A stretch of 64,000 nt of DNA from Bufo bufo (GCF_905171765.1 NC_053392.1:345542995-345606994); one strand, 5' to 3'; shown: positions 32,028-44,430, counted from the first letter of the stretch. Notes: generated by a model not told the origin, from the sequence alone. Made by a program: numbers and translations.

Positions 32028-33006
32028 TTGCAATTCCAAGTCGCATTGGCGACCATTTTGGTCGCCATCTGGAGCCCTGCAGCTTGTAACAGTATAAATG
32101 GTTGGTGGCTGTTGAAGAAAAGAGCTCAGCATGTGTAATGGTTATACAATCCCTTAAAGACCAGTATACCTGGTGGTCTATGGCAGTGAAGGTTTTAATG
32201 TCAGAATATCTGGTGATCTAAAGCAGTGGAAGGGTTAATGATGCATACTGGATACTCCCCTCTCCAGGCTCCAGTGTTGTTCTTTCTTTACGTTCTGTTT
32301 CTCCCTGCAATGATTACAGACTAAGATGGGGGAGGAATAGAACCATGAAGCTGTAACTGTACAGCTGCTCAGTTCTCTCCATGTCTGGCTATGGTGCTTC
32401 AGGGGACTCTGCCCAATCAGTGATAATGTGGTGAGTCGGGTCTGTTGGCCACCCTGGCTTAGGGGCATGGTTGCAACTGCGACTGCTGCAACCCTATAGC
32501 TAGCTAGGCCACTCAATGTAGACATTAAAGGCATATCCACAGGTTGCACCTTTGGGACCACTTCCTTCTGGGCAAATAGGGTTCCTTTGACCACTGTGCT
32601 GTGCTTGTTAAATCAGAGATGACAGAAATGGTGATAAACCACTTAGGTGCCTGGCAATCACTGACATGTTTGTACCTGAAATTCTGCTGCACAGTTGCTT
32701 GCACTGATTTCTTAAATATACAATGTTCATATACTATGGGGCCCAGGACCAGGTAATGTACATACATGCACATTTGAGATCTATCACCATGATCTTGGAC
32801 TATTATACAGTAATACATGAGTAGTACTGCACTTAAGGAGTCCAGATCAACATTTACAGTATAAACTCCTGTGTAAGTACCAGGCACTGCAGGGCGTGGT
32901 GAGGAGATATCCTCACGCTTGTTTCTTTTCCAATGGGCTGCTCCGTTCCCCACGCTGTGTCCCCTATTCTGGTTTCCCACCCTGTATGCTAATCCATACC
33001 ATCGGT
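32028..33006. other. Intron, nothing recognised
   Basis: ORFs on the - strand (119 and 151 codons) show no motif. The end of this stretch is the target region of the L1 insertion. Confidence 0.4.
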
Positions 33007-33024
33007 ACAGGGAGGAGGAGATGG
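33007..33024. repeat. L1 target-site duplication, left copy
   Basis: ACAGGGAGGAGGAGATGG is identical to 38612-38629 at the other side of the L1 insertion. Confidence 0.93.
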
Positions 33025-33126
33025 TGGCTAGCTGAGCATGTGAGCAGACGCAGGCCGGCTGAGCTCCTACACACTATCGGCTTATTATCCTGAATAGACC
33101 CGAAAGTTTCTGTCGCTGGACCCTGT

Positions 33127-34263
33127 ATGCAATCCGGAATACACAGTTTACACCCTGAAAAGTCTAGCTGTGGTGCTGAGATGACCGGACGGAGAGGGGT
33201 AAGAGGAGCCGACAGAGAAATCCAAGATGGCGCCGGACCCGACACTCCGAGACGCCGGGAGCACGCAGGAGACTTACAGTGCGAGGCTGCGGCCAAACTT
33301 GGCAAATATGCCCGGAACTCTGCTTCACCCCATGCTAAAGAGGCCTGTGATGATCGGCATCGACCACCACTGACAAAGGGCCCAAAGTCGGATGGAGAGA
33401 TTATATGCACTTCTAACAGGTATGATCCCCTGCAATCCTGTAGTGCAGATATGGAGTCAGAGGCCCCAGAGGTGGATCTAGATCTAGAAGAACCAACTCT
33501 TAAAGATGTGTTGAGAGCCATAACTAAATGTGGAAAGTCACTGAATGTACTCACGATGCAAGTGGGAACTATTAAAGAGGATGTGTCCATAGTGCGACAT
33601 GATTTGAAGAGGTTGGCGGAACGTACAACCGCTCTGGAAGGCCGCATGGGGAATTTGGAGGACGCCCTGTCACCCCTCAGACGAGAGACAAGCTAGCACG
33701 CACATAAATTGGACATGTTTATGGCCAAACAGGATGATTTGGAAAATCGTCTGCGTAGAAATAATGTCAGACTAGTGGGAGCTCCTGAAAAAGTGGAAGG
33801 GATGAATCCCACTGAATTCTTTGAGAAATGGGTGAAATATCAGTTTGGAATAGAAACATTGACTCCACTCTTTGCAATTGAAAGAGCTCACCGGGTCCCT
33901 ATACGCCCATTACCACCGGGGGCCCCATCCAGACCTGTGCTCATGAAGATTTTGCACTACAGAGACAGGGATATTATCCTTAGAAAAGCCAGAGAAATGC
34001 CAGACATGTCCATTAATGGCCACAAGATGTCACTATTTCCAGATTACTCTCTAGAGATTCAAAAAAGAAGAGCGAGATTCTTAGATATTAAACGTCGCTT
34101 GAGAGAACTTGCCGTTTCCTATTCCATGATTTACCCAGCAAAATTGAGAATAGCTATGTTGGGGAATACAATCTTTTTTGAAGATCCAAGAGAAGCATTG
34201 AGATGGCTTGACAGTCATGAACGTCAGTTACTTACAGCTGAGCCCAGAGCGGAAGGGGATTAA
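33127..34263 (+). pseudogene. L1 ORF1 RNA-binding protein, split by a stop
   Basis: ORF1p binds L1 RNA as a coiled-coil trimer. The first part has a basic N-terminus and, from about residue 120, a heptad-rich stretch (RHDLKRLAERTTALEGRMGN). A TAG at 33694 interrupts it; the next 184 codons (33709-34263) contain NRLRRNNVRLVGAPE, the RRM start, then RVPIRPLPPG and PVLMKILHYRDRDIILRKAR, the conserved C-terminal domain motif, ending REALRWLDS. Without the stop the protein would be about 375 residues, normal for L1. The start at 33127 is uncertain because MTGRRG at 33181 is also in frame. Confidence 0.9.
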
Positions 34264-34818
34264 ACCATCTTCATCTCTGTCTATCACGGGACACACGAGT
34301 ATACGGAAAAGGAGTGAATGTATGAGTGGGTGATATTTAAGGTTTCTCATGATATATGTGGATAGATTTGCCAATATATGTTGTTTTCCTTTGTATTGAG
34401 GGATAGAGAGAGTCCACAAAAGAGATTTTTAATAGCTATGGGTCAATATCGCACACAATCAGCCCGAGGTGTTAGGTTAAAGCAAGTGATAGGACTCAAC
34501 CGGCCTTATTGCTATTATTGTTATTGAATATTATTGAATATTGCTTACTGCTCCACACTTGCATTATTTGATTGTCGCCACCCACTTGGGCTACTTACCT
34601 AATTCCAGGGACTAGTGGCCCCGACAGGTTTTTCTAGTTGAACCCGCGGTCCTATTGTTGGAGTTGTTTGCGAGGACTTGTCGGAGTGGCTAGCAACCCT
34701 CAGTTGGGTAATTCTGTTTTAATGGGGAAGTTTTGGGTTGCTTTAGGTATTGCGGTCAAGTTCCTGGGGGTTCTAAAGAGGTACACTTTGATCATTAAGT
34801 TCCAATCCAAAGACGATT

Positions 34819-37800
34819 ATGGCTAGTTCAGTGAAGTTCCTGAGTTGGAATATTAGAGGGATGCCAACAAAAGAAAAGAGGTTCTAGAAGAGATAAAACA
34901 ATATCAACCTTTGATTTGCTGCTTACAAGAAACCCACTTAATGTCAGATGAAACTCATCTACTCAGCCCCCAGTGGACTGGGCACAGTTTTCATGCTACT
35001 TACTCGGCATACACCAGAGGGGTGAGCATTCTTATTCATAGAAATATACCATTTGTATGTATAGATAAAAAAATAGACGCGGAGGAGAGGTTTATTTATT
35101 TACATGGAACCCTGTTTGCCACCAAATGCACTATCATAGGAATCTATATTCCCCCGCCCCATTCGCCATCAGTGATAAAAAAGATGCTCTCTCTTATTGC
35201 TGAGATACCACATATTCCCACGATACTTCTAGGGGATTTTAATAACGTGATATGTCCAGCAGTGGACAGACTCAGTAGGGCCACTCACATGATAAATAGT
35301 GAAATTACTACCTTCGGCAGATTACTGCATGAGGCTTCAATCTTTGATTTCTGGAGACTAAGAAATCCAGATGGAAAACATTATTCATGTCACTCTAGCA
35401 CATATGACTCATTGTCCAGAATTGATTTAGTTCTGGGAAATTAAGAATTGGGACAATTGCTATTGAATACCTTCCTAGACAAATATCCGACCATTCTCTG
35501 ATACTAACAGTTATCAATATACTGCCTCGATCAGTGACGAGGGGTACATGCTGGAAATGTAATCCATATTGGCTATATATCCTACCGGATGTGTCAGATA
35601 TCAAAGAGCAATTAAAGGAATTTTTTAATTATAATTTGCCCACAGCCTCCAGACTAATTGTATGGGACGCAATGAAAGCCTTTTTGAGAGGTATATTGGT
35701 GGCGAAGGTTAATGGGAAGAAAAATGAAACTAGAGAGACTAGAGAGAAACTGACACAGAAGTGGCGGTGACGGAGGCTAAATATGTGGTACATCTGTCTT
35801 TAGAAGATATGAATAGGTGGAAAGAGGCTCAACGTACACTAAATGACAGATTACTTTTGAATGCGCAAAATAAGAGATTATTCCAAAAACAAAAATACTA
35901 TGAGGAGGGGGGAAAAGTGGGAAGATTATTAGCCCTAATAACCAAAGCCCAACACCAATCCAAGTTCATAGCAGCTCTACATGACTCTGAGGGGAATACA
36001 TGTACTTCACCAGAACACTGTACAGATTATGCATTCATTTTATTCAAAATTATATGCTTCCAAAAGTAAGGCCTCGGAGATGCAGATTAAAGGGTTTCTT
36101 AAGCCACTAAACCTTCCTGTTCTTGATCAGGATCAGAAATCCCTATTAGAAGCTCCAATTTCCCTCAAAGAAATAGAAACAGCATTAGGGGACATGGCTA
36201 ATCACGTGAACTCAGTGATCACATCCTTGGTTCACTCTGATCAAGCGGGTTTTATACCTAATATGTCAACTGCAGTAAATATTAGGAGATTGTACTTGAA
36301 TATTCAGGTGGGCCAGGAGCGTGCCTTGAATGCGGCGGTCGCATCCTTGCGGCCAAGGCATTTGACAGTGTTGAATGGCAATATCTACTATTGGTACTTA
36401 AAGAAATGGGATTTGGGCCAGAATTCATTAAATGGATTCAAATACTATAGGCATGCCCTACGGCCAAAATCCAGGTGAATGGGAGCTCTCAGACTCATTT
36501 AGGCTACATAGAGGAACTAGACAGGGGTGCCCCTTGTCACCACTGTTGTTTGCATTAGCGGTGGAGCCATTAGCAGAAGCCCTAAGGAAGGCAGATACAG
36601 TGAAAGGTTTTCACTATGGTTCGTTAACGGAAAAAGTTGCTCTTTATGCGGATGATCTCTTGCTATTTTTAGATGATTGGTCTTCTTTTCTTCCAGCAGC
36701 TATGACAATTATTGACGCTTTTGGGGCAATGTCTGGTTTAACCATTAATTGGACAAAATCAGTACTAATGCCTTTGTGTGGGAATGCGCAAATAAATCCA
36801 CACTCTACAGCAGGTTTACTAGTAGTGTCAAATACTTAGGCATCATGATATCAACGAATAGTCAGGACTTTGTAGGCTTAAATTTATTACCACTTCTAGA
36901 CAAATTTAGAAAGAAAGTTCAGGTGTGGACCAAACTTCCCATAACACTTGTTGGCCGCACTAATTTTCTAAAAATGATTTTTATGCCTCAACTCCTGTAC
37001 ATATTACACAACGCCCCGATATGGATACCACTGAGGTTATTCTATACCATTAATGCAATATTTAGAGACCTTATCTGGAAGAAAGGAACACCCCGCATAA
37101 AGCTTACTAGTCTGTGTAGATCTAAAACGCAAGGAGGGCTAAATTGTCCCGGATCCATGGATGTACTACTTAGCAGCCCAAATGCAGCATCTTAGGGGCT
37201 GGGGAGAAGTGGATAAGATTAACACTGCAGGGAAGATAATAATGTATAATGTCAGCTCTAGAGGATGGTACATTCTTTGAAAAAGGAGGGCAGTACAGAT
37301 TACTACGCACTATGCATACAGTATGGTGGAAAACTAAGGAAATAGTTGGGATCAAAGGATATACACAATTCACCCCAATCTGGCCTAACTACCTGTATAA
37401 AGAACTACATAAAGTAACGAATGTTAAAGCATGGGGTAAATATGGACTTAACCGACTATGTCAGCTATTTGAAGGAAAAATCCCTTAAAACATTTGATAA
37501 ACTACAACAAGAGTTTGGATTGCCTAAGTCTTTATTTTATATTTACTTACAGGTAAGACATGCTATACAGACGCAAGACCAGCAAAGGGGGGGGGGGGAA
37601 TATTACCCGCAGACAAACATATGATTATAGAACTAGCGGCCTCTCGAGGGGATACAAAAGGAGTGATTACGCTCCGTTATTTGAGCCTTATAGAGGCAAT
37701 GCATAAAAAGAACCCACTACCCTTATATGGGAAATGGAAACAGGATATTGCTGAACTAACAGAGGAACAATGGGAAGAGGTGTTGGAAGATTTTCCTGTG

Positions 37801-38224
37801 GTGGCGGTGAGTGAGGCTCAAAGGGTTTCACAATTGTTATTAATACACAGAGTATATCGAACCCCTGTCTTATTACATAAAATGGGATACCGGGCAGATG
37901 ATAAATGTCCGAGATGCGGAACACATTCTGCTGATCTGATACATTTAATGTGGAACTGCCCAAGATTAAGAAGGTATTGGATAATGGTCATTGAATTAAT
38001 AAACAGTGTGTTTAATATTACTGGGTCATACTAGAACATTGGCTGTAACCCTTGAGCTAAAAATAGCTGTTATGCGTATTCTATATCAAGCAAGGAAATT
38101 GATAGCATTTCACTGGATTGCATCTAATCCTCCACTCATCCAAGAGCTAGTTAGTAAAAATAGATATATTAGTAAAACTAGAGAGTTATGTGTACCGAAA
38201 GAGAGGGAACCACAAAGAATTTGA
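34819..38224 (+). pseudogene. L1 ORF2 endonuclease/reverse transcriptase, frameshifted and deleted
   Basis: It starts MASSVKFLSWNIRG at 34819, an APE endonuclease start. Later frames show CLQETHLMSDE, TILLGDFNNV and SRIDLVLGN, the catalytic endonuclease blocks (to 35444). At about 36205 the sequence passes from EIETALGDMANH directly to SDQAGFIPNM, skipping the RT finger motifs, so an internal deletion is likely. The palm follows: RQGCPLSPLLFALAVEPL and the catalytic YADDLLLF at 36649-36672. The thumb (VKYLGIMIS, LPITLVGRTNFLKM) and a terminal CX2C...HX4C zinc knuckle (CPRCGTHSADLIHLMWNC, 37907-37960) are present. At least six frameshifts or stops occur. Confidence 0.9.
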
Positions 38225-38611
38225 GAAAATATGGTCGATATGGATAAATCAACACAATACAATGGTTTAGTTGCTAACTTTAATTATAACACACATGTAT
38301 AGTAGACAAGGTTCATGATGGGTTGAACATAGAACAGATACTTTAGGTGTGTGTCAGAATGGTGTGAATGAGGAGCTGATGAAGATCCGTGGACTCATTG
38401 TGAGGAACTGTACTGGCATTCTTGTAGGAATGAGAACTTAGAAGACATTGGAAGAACTTTCTTTATTCCTCCTCTAAGGACTTACCTGTGACACCAAAGT
38501 TGTGGATAGGGAATGGGATGGTGGGGGAGGGAAGAGAGGGGGATTTTTGTTAATGTAATGTTAACTTTTTCATTGTTAAAACGTAATAAATATAATCTGA
38601 TTTAAAAAAAA

Positions 38612-38629
38612 ACAGGGAGGAGGAGATGG
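38612..38629. repeat. L1 target-site duplication, right copy
   Basis: Identical to 33007-33024; it follows the A tail directly. Confidence 0.93.
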
Positions 38630-39520
38630 CCGTGTTTCTCGGGGGTGGTCTCCTTTTCTCTTGCTGTGAGCTGTCCAATCGCAGTGGACCGCGTCACAGC
38701 CAGGGAGAAGGTGAGCTTTTTTTGCTACAGTAGGTGAACCCGATTTTGTGTCAATCTCGCTGTATTTCTCGGCGAGATTGAGCACATACGAGCCCCATCG
38801 CGGGAGCCAGCGCCGAGCTGGCTTGCCGCGATGGAGAGCAAGCGCGTCATAGAAGCGACGGGAGATCCGACTTGGATTCCCGCCAATTCTACACGTGTGC
38901 GGCGTTTGTTATGAATCCTGAGGGGGAAGTCCCCGCCGGATTTTAAATAAAAATCCGGCCTGGGTCCCGCCCTCAGGAGCATACCGGGCCCTTAGGTCTG
39001 TTATGGGTTGTAAGGAGAGCCCCCCCTACGCCGAAAAAAACGGCGTAGGGGTCCCCCTACAATCCATACCAGACCCGTATCCAAAGCACGCTACCCGGCC
39101 AGCCAGGAAGGGAGTGGGGACGAGCGAGCGCCCCCCCCCCTCCTGAGCCGTACCAGGCTGCATGCCCTCAACATGGGGGGTTGGGTGCTCTGGGGCAGGG
39201 GGCGCACTGCGGCCCCCCCACCTCAGAGCACCCTGTCCCCATGTTGATGAGGACAGGGCCCCTTCCCGACAACCCTGGCCGTTGGTTGTCGGGGTATGCG
39301 GGCGGGAGGCTTATCGGAATCTGGGAGCCCCCTTTAATAAGGGGGCCCCCAGATACCGGCCCCCCACCCTAAGTGAATGAGTATGGGGTACATCGTACCC
39401 CTACCCATTCACCTGCAAGAAAAGTGGTAAAAACACAAATAACCCACACAGTGTATTAAAATATTTTATTTTTCTGCTCCGGAGGCCGCCCCCTGTCTTC
39501 TTTATTAGCTCTTTTACCAG

Positions 39521-39895
39521 GGGGGGGCTCTTCTTCTTCCGATATCCCGACGGGTCTTCTCCGCTATCCGGGGGGGTCTTCTCAACTCTCCGGGGTTCTC
39601 CTTCTGTCTTCTCCTTCTGTCTTGTTGTCTCCTTCTGTCTTCTGTCTCCGGGGGGGGCTCTTCTTCTTCCGATATCCCGACGGGTCTTCTCCGCTATCCG
39701 GGGGGGTCTTCTCAACTCTCCGGGGTTCTCCTTCTGTCTTCTCCTTCTGTCTTGTTGTCTCCTTCTGTCTTCTGTCTCCGGGGGGGCTCTTCTTCTTCCG
39801 ATATCCCGACGGGTCTTCTCCGCTATCCGGGGGGGTCTTCTCAACTCTCCGGGGTTCTCCTTCTGTCTTCTCCTTCTGTCTTCTCCTTCTGTCTT
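39521..39895. repeat. Three 130 bp tandem units, left palindrome arm
   Basis: Unit starts at 39521, 39651 and 39781 with GGGGGGGCTCTTCTTCTTCC, then GATATCCCGACGGGTCTTCT and a polypyrimidine section of CTTCTGTCTTCTC repeats. It is purine/pyrimidine asymmetric. Confidence 0.92.
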
Positions 39896-40104
39896 GTTGT
39901 CTCGGCGCACCCCGATTCTTCGTCTTCTCTTCTTGTTTTCGCCTCTCTCTGTTGTTGACTCGGCGCACCCCGGTTCTTCGTCTCGCGAGACGAAGAATCG
40001 GGGTGCGCCGAGTCTCGCGAGACGAAGAACCGGGGTGCGCCGAGTCAACAACAGAGAGAGGCGAAAACAAGAAGAGAAGACGAAGAATCGGGGTGCGCCG
40101 AGAC

Positions 40105-40490
40105 AACAAGACAGAAGGAGAAGACAGAAGGAGAAGACAGAAGGAGAACCCCGGAGAGTTGAGAAGACCCCCCCGGATAGCGGAGAAGACCCGTCGGGAT
40201 ATCGGAAGAAGAAGAGCCCCCCCCGGAGACAGAAGACAGAAGGAGACAACAAGAACGAAGGAGAAGACAGAAGGAGAACCCCGGAGAGTTGAGAAGACCC
40301 CCCCGGATAGCGGAGAAGACCCGTCGGGATATCGGAAGAAGAAGAGCCCCCCCCGGAGACAGAAGACAGAAGGAGACAACAAGACAGAAGGAGAAGACAG
40401 AAGGAGAACCCCGGAGAGTTGAGAAGACCCCCCCGGATAGCGGAGAAGACCCGTCGGGATATCGGAAGAAGAAGAGCCCCCCCCTGGTAA
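40105..40490. repeat. Three 130 bp tandem units, right palindrome arm
   Basis: Inverse of 39521-39895, with one short difference near 40245 (AACAAGAACGAAGGAG where the other units have ACAAGACAGAAGGAG). Confidence 0.92.
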
Positions 40491-41540
40491 AAGAGCTAAT
40501 AAAGAAGACAGGGGGGGGCCTCCGGAGCAGAAAAATAAAATATTTTAATACACTGTGTGGTTTATTTGTGTTTTTACCACTTTTCTTGCAGGTGAATGGG
40601 TAGGGGTACGATGTACCCCATACTCATTCACTTAGGGTGGGGGGCCGGTATCTGGGGGCCCCCTTATTAAAGGGGGCTCCCAGATTCCGATAAGCCTCCC
40701 GCCCGCATACCCCGACAACCAACGGCCAGGGTTGTCGGGAAGGGGCCCTGTCCTCATCAACATGGGGACAGGGTGCTCTGAGGTGGGGGGGCCGCAGTGC
40801 GCCCCCTGCCCCAGAGCACCCAACCCCCCATGTTGAGGGCATGCAGCCTGGTACGGCTCAGGAGGGGGGGGGGGCGCTCGCTCGTCCCCACTCCCTTCCT
40901 GGCTGGCCGGGTAGCGTGCTTTGGATACGGGTCTGGTATGGATTGTAGGGGGACCCCTACGCCGTTTTTTTCGGCGTAGGGGGGGCTCTCCTTACAACCC
41001 ATAACAGACCTAAGGGCCCGGTATGCTCCTGAGGGCGGGACCCAGGCCGGATTTTTATTTAAAATCCGGCGGGGACTTCCCCCTCAGGATTCATAACAAA
41101 CGCCGCACACGTGTAGAATTGGCGGGAATCCAAGTCGGATCTCCCGTCGCTTCTATGACGCGCTTGCTGGGATGTGCTGTCGCTATCCCAGTGAGTGCGA
41201 GATCTCGGCACCACATCGCCGAGTATCAGCGCGACGCTGTCGTGCTGAAAACACAATCTCACAAACACCTACTGTAGGTACTTATTTTGTAATGTCAGGA
41301 CCAGTTTAAGCCCGATCTCTTTTTTACAAAGCTACAACCAGCCCTGTATCTCACATGGACACAGAGCTCCCCAAATTATTGTTTCAATTGCTCTGATAGA
41401 TTTATTTCAGGCTGTCAGCACAGCGGTGTGTGTATTTTCTGCTGCAGATCAGGGAGTGTGTCCTATCTAAGGGGTGAATCTTTCTGCTGCAGGTCTTTCC
41501 CTGTATCTGCCATAGCTTCTAACAGTGGATACAGCAGGTG

Positions 41541-42450
41541 GCTTTCAGCTGGCTTAGTTTCCTAAAAACAACCAATCAGATTCCACCTTTAATTTTGGAC
41601 AGCTCCTTTGGAAAATGAAAGGAGTCTGGGCAACTTAGGCCTCTTTCACACTTGCTTTGTCCGGATCCGTCGTGTACTCCACTTGCCGGAATTACACTCC
41701 GGATCCGGAAAAAACGCAAGTGTACTGAAAGCATTTGAAGACGGAACCGTCTTCCAAATGCGTTCAGTGTTACTATGGCACCCAGGACGCTATTAAAGTC
41801 CTGGTTGCCATAGTAGGAGCGGGGAGCGGGGGAGCGGTATACTTACAGTCCGTGCGGCTCCCAGGGCGCTCCAGAATGACGTCAGAGCGCCCCATGCGCA
41901 TGGATGACATGATCCATGTGATCACATGATCCATGCGCTTGGGGCGCCCTGACGTCACTCTGGAGCGCCCGGGGAGCCGCACGGACGGTAAATATACTGC
42001 TCCCCCGCTCCCCGCTCCACTTTACCATGGCTGCCAGGACTTTAGCGTCCCGGCAGCCATGGTAACCACTCTGAAAAAGCTAAATGTCGGCTCCGGCAAT
42101 GCGCCGAAACGACGTTTAGCTTAAGGCCGGATCCGGATCAATGCGTTTCAATGGGCATTAATTCCGGATCCGGCCTTGCGGCAAGTGTTCCGGATTTTTG
42201 GCCGGAGCAAAAAGCGCAGCATGCTGCGGTATTTTCTCCGGCCAAAAAACGTTCCGTTCCGGAATTGAAGACATCCTGATGCATCCTGAACGGATTTCTC
42301 TCCATTTAGAATGCATTAGGATAATCCTGATCAGGATTCTTACGGCATAGAGCCCCGACGACGGAACTCTATGCCGGAAGACAAGAACGCAGGTGTGAAA
42401 GAGCCCTAAGCCAGTTCTACTTTACACCAGTTTGATAAATGACCTCCTTA
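41541..42450. repeat. CAACCAATCAGATTCCACCTTT repeat split by a MITE
   Basis: The left part (41541-41636) and right part (42407-42450, AAGCCAGTTCTACTTTACACCAGTTTGAT) are halves of the element seen complete at 55733-55908. The MITE 41638-42406 has entered between them. Confidence 0.75.
41638..42406. mobile_element. MITE, GGCCTCTTTCACACTTGC termini
   Basis: Left GGCCTCTTTCACACTTGC and right GCAGGTGTGAAAGAGCCC are inverted; flanks are TTA and TAA. A long inner palindrome (about 41774-42065) has arms ACTATGG(C)ACCCAGGACGCT, CCCCGCTCC and GTGCGGCTCCCAGGGCGCTCC around CCATGTGATCACATG. Confidence 0.85.
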
Positions 42451-42833
42451 CTCTTTAGCAGCCAACGGCAGTGTTGGCATCTTACCCTTCACTGTAGCTG
42501 TACCTAATTTGTACACATGACAAAGCAGCAAAAGTTCTGCTGTTCATAACACTCTCAGCATTCCACAGACAGCTGCAAGGGCAACCACCTAGCCTCCAGA
42601 GGGCGCTGAGAAGAGCCAACAGGAGACAAAGGGGGAGATTTATCAATCTGTGCCCAAAAATAATGCAAAATGTGGCAAAATGTACCCATATATTAGATTG
42701 CACCACATTTTTCACATACCAACATGAGTATTCGTTCCAGAAAGAAGGATTCACGCCAAAATAAAAATCTGCAGAGAAAATAGGGCGTGGATAATAAAGT
42801 GGCATTAGAGCTATCGCATTTCTGAACGTTTTA

Positions 42834-43023
42834 GGGCCCACTCTCATAGCGGGTTTAACAGCGTAATTTTGGAGCAGACTGCCACGGTGAAATTCCACTG
42901 AAAACCCCATCCACCGCCTTCTCCTAAGGGGCGGCTTATAGCTGTGCCAAGAAGGGACATGTCCGTTCTCATCAAGGATGCAGCTGTAGATTACGCTGTA
43001 AAACCCGCTGTGTGAACGGGCCC
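42834..43023. mobile_element. Small TTA-flanked MITE
   Basis: GGGCCCACTCTCATAGCGGGTTTAACAGCGTAA-type arm pairs with TTACGCTGTAAAACCCGC...GTGTGAACGGGCCC; TTA at 42831-42833 and 43024-43026. It is 190 bp long. Confidence 0.85.
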
Positions 43024-43026
43024 TTA

Positions 43027-44199
43027 TCAGAGAAAAAGGTCCAAATATTGGCGATGTCGTGAACATATGTACCCCAGACAAGAGTAAACTTGTGAAAAGT
43101 CGCACGCTTGCCATATGACCATGTCCAAGCAGCTCTTTCTTATTTCCTGTGATGTTATGTAAATGAGCGTGTCGCAACAGGAGCAATAGGGCATACTGTA
43201 TGGTGTAATGGGTCAGGAGAGTCCAAATTAAATAAAAAAAAGCACAGGGAAAATGTACATGAGGTAAGAAACTACATGAGTACAGTATATGCATTACAAA
43301 CCATAGTAATCCAGGACACTTCCTTTAAGGTTCTTATAAGCATATTTCTTTAAGATTTATATTTAAAAAAAAGAAGGTGACATTGCTCATAGTGATGAAT
43401 TATATTGAAACTGAATTTCTCATAAAAAAGGAAATGATGATGACTCTATTTTTCTATAGAATCGGGGTAAGTACAGCAGAATTGAAGATTTTTATTTATA
43501 TCCATTTCATACATGTAGGCTCAGCAGTTTATATAAACCACATGTTTCTCTTGTATATGCCTGGTCATTTCATTTTGCTTGACATCCCAGCATTCAGTAT
43601 TTTCACATGCCACTTTCTTATACTGTTTGGAATCATACTATACATATACAAAGAAACAAGTGATCCAGCATTTGACAGGATAAATTGCTGCTTGAAAGGA
43701 TGTCCTGCCCCTAATTTATGATGGTTTGGGCATTTCATAATTGAAAACATTACATATCCCTTTTACTGAATAATAAATCCTTGGCAGCATCTTATTTGCC
43801 CACTCATACTTCCATATGTCCTTGCTAAATGGTTTGCTTTGGCCACCTTTTTCGAATCAACTCCAAGCCTACTGCTAGTACATTTGGCAGACATGTTGTC
43901 TGCTTCGAAGGCCACCCATTTTGGGATGACCTTGGATCTGTATAAATCTTTGGCTAGGTCTTAATGAACTACATTTGTTCCCAGAGTGGCACAGCGATTA
44001 CAGATGTTTTTTCTCCCTTTGCCTTAACATGTCATTTCTTCCAGTGTCACATTGATCTTAATTAGACCCTTCTAAAAGCTCCCTCTGAAAAACTCTTCGT
44101 AGAATAGGTGTTTATGTACGTATATTACATGAGAATATGGTATATGGGATGTTACATACATTTATGTTAAAAAGGACAAGATACCTTTATGGAATAGCC
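43027..44199. other. Intron, no recognisable gene
   Basis: A 114-codon + ORF at 43377 has no motif. No repeat termini found. Confidence 0.45.
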
Positions 44200-44218
44200 A
44201 GAGAAATCATATTTGAAA

Positions 44219-44252
44219 GCTTTCAGAGCACAGATGTTCCTTCATCAGACAG
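44219..44252 (-). ncRNA. Hammerhead-like motif with intact CUGAUGA and GAAA
   Basis: On the - strand CTGATGA (44248-44242) is followed by a 17-base AGG...TCT insert that could make a weak stem II, then GAAAGC. Both invariant boxes are intact. Surrounding repeat sequence (CATTTGTAAATCTGT before, TTTCAAATATGATTTCTC after) suggests a Penelope-like or SINE-like relic. Stems I and III were not resolved. Confidence 0.4.
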
Positions 44253-44430
44253 ATTTACAAATGAAAGAATTTATTTATACATAGGGTGATACATAGTTAG
44301 CAGAAACCAAAGCAATAAAACTGAGGTTTTTGGTAGAGATGCAAGGGCATTAGGAGATAAAACATGTCCAATATAGATGTCCAAATTGGGACACCTTGTA
44401 CGCTGTATCATGTATCCTCCAAAATTCCTC

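Larger units (their letters stand above)
33025..38611 (+). mobile_element. L1-type LINE insertion with intact target duplication
   Basis: The 5.6 kb element begins with a short 5' UTR, then ORF1 (33127-34263), a 550 bp spacer, ORF2 (34819-38224), a 3' UTR with AATAAA at 38586, and a tail of A residues ending at 38611. An 18 bp perfect duplication flanks it, showing insertion by target-primed reverse transcription. It lies in the sense orientation of the NT5DC1 intron. Both ORFs are broken. Confidence 0.93.
38728..41274. mobile_element. 2.55 kb foldback element with TA/CAG termini
   Basis: The two halves are near-perfect inverse copies about the centre 40001/40002, with a 22-base asymmetric spacer (39991-40012) between two TCTCGCGAGA boxes. 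The arms are 1.26 kb. They start with CAGTAGGTG at both ends and are flanked by TA (38726-38727, 41275-41276), which fits a Tc1/mariner target site. The outer 110 bp of the arms are diverged while the rest differs by only a few bases. Each arm holds three tandem copies of a unit of 129-130 bp. The long ORFs found on both strands in the arms follow only from the repeat. Non-coding; a transposase source was not found in the window. Confidence 0.85.

Noticed and set aside
39401..40603. Long Arg/Pro/Ser-rich ORFs on both strands in the palindrome
   Set aside because: The same protein appears on both strands because the arms are inverse copies, and the frame stays open only because of the 130 bp polypyrimidine tandem units.
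42482..43294. 270-codon ORF on the - strand
   Set aside because: It runs through a TTA-flanked MITE (42834-43023) and unrelated flanks, shows no domain, and lacks splice context; taken as a chance ORF.
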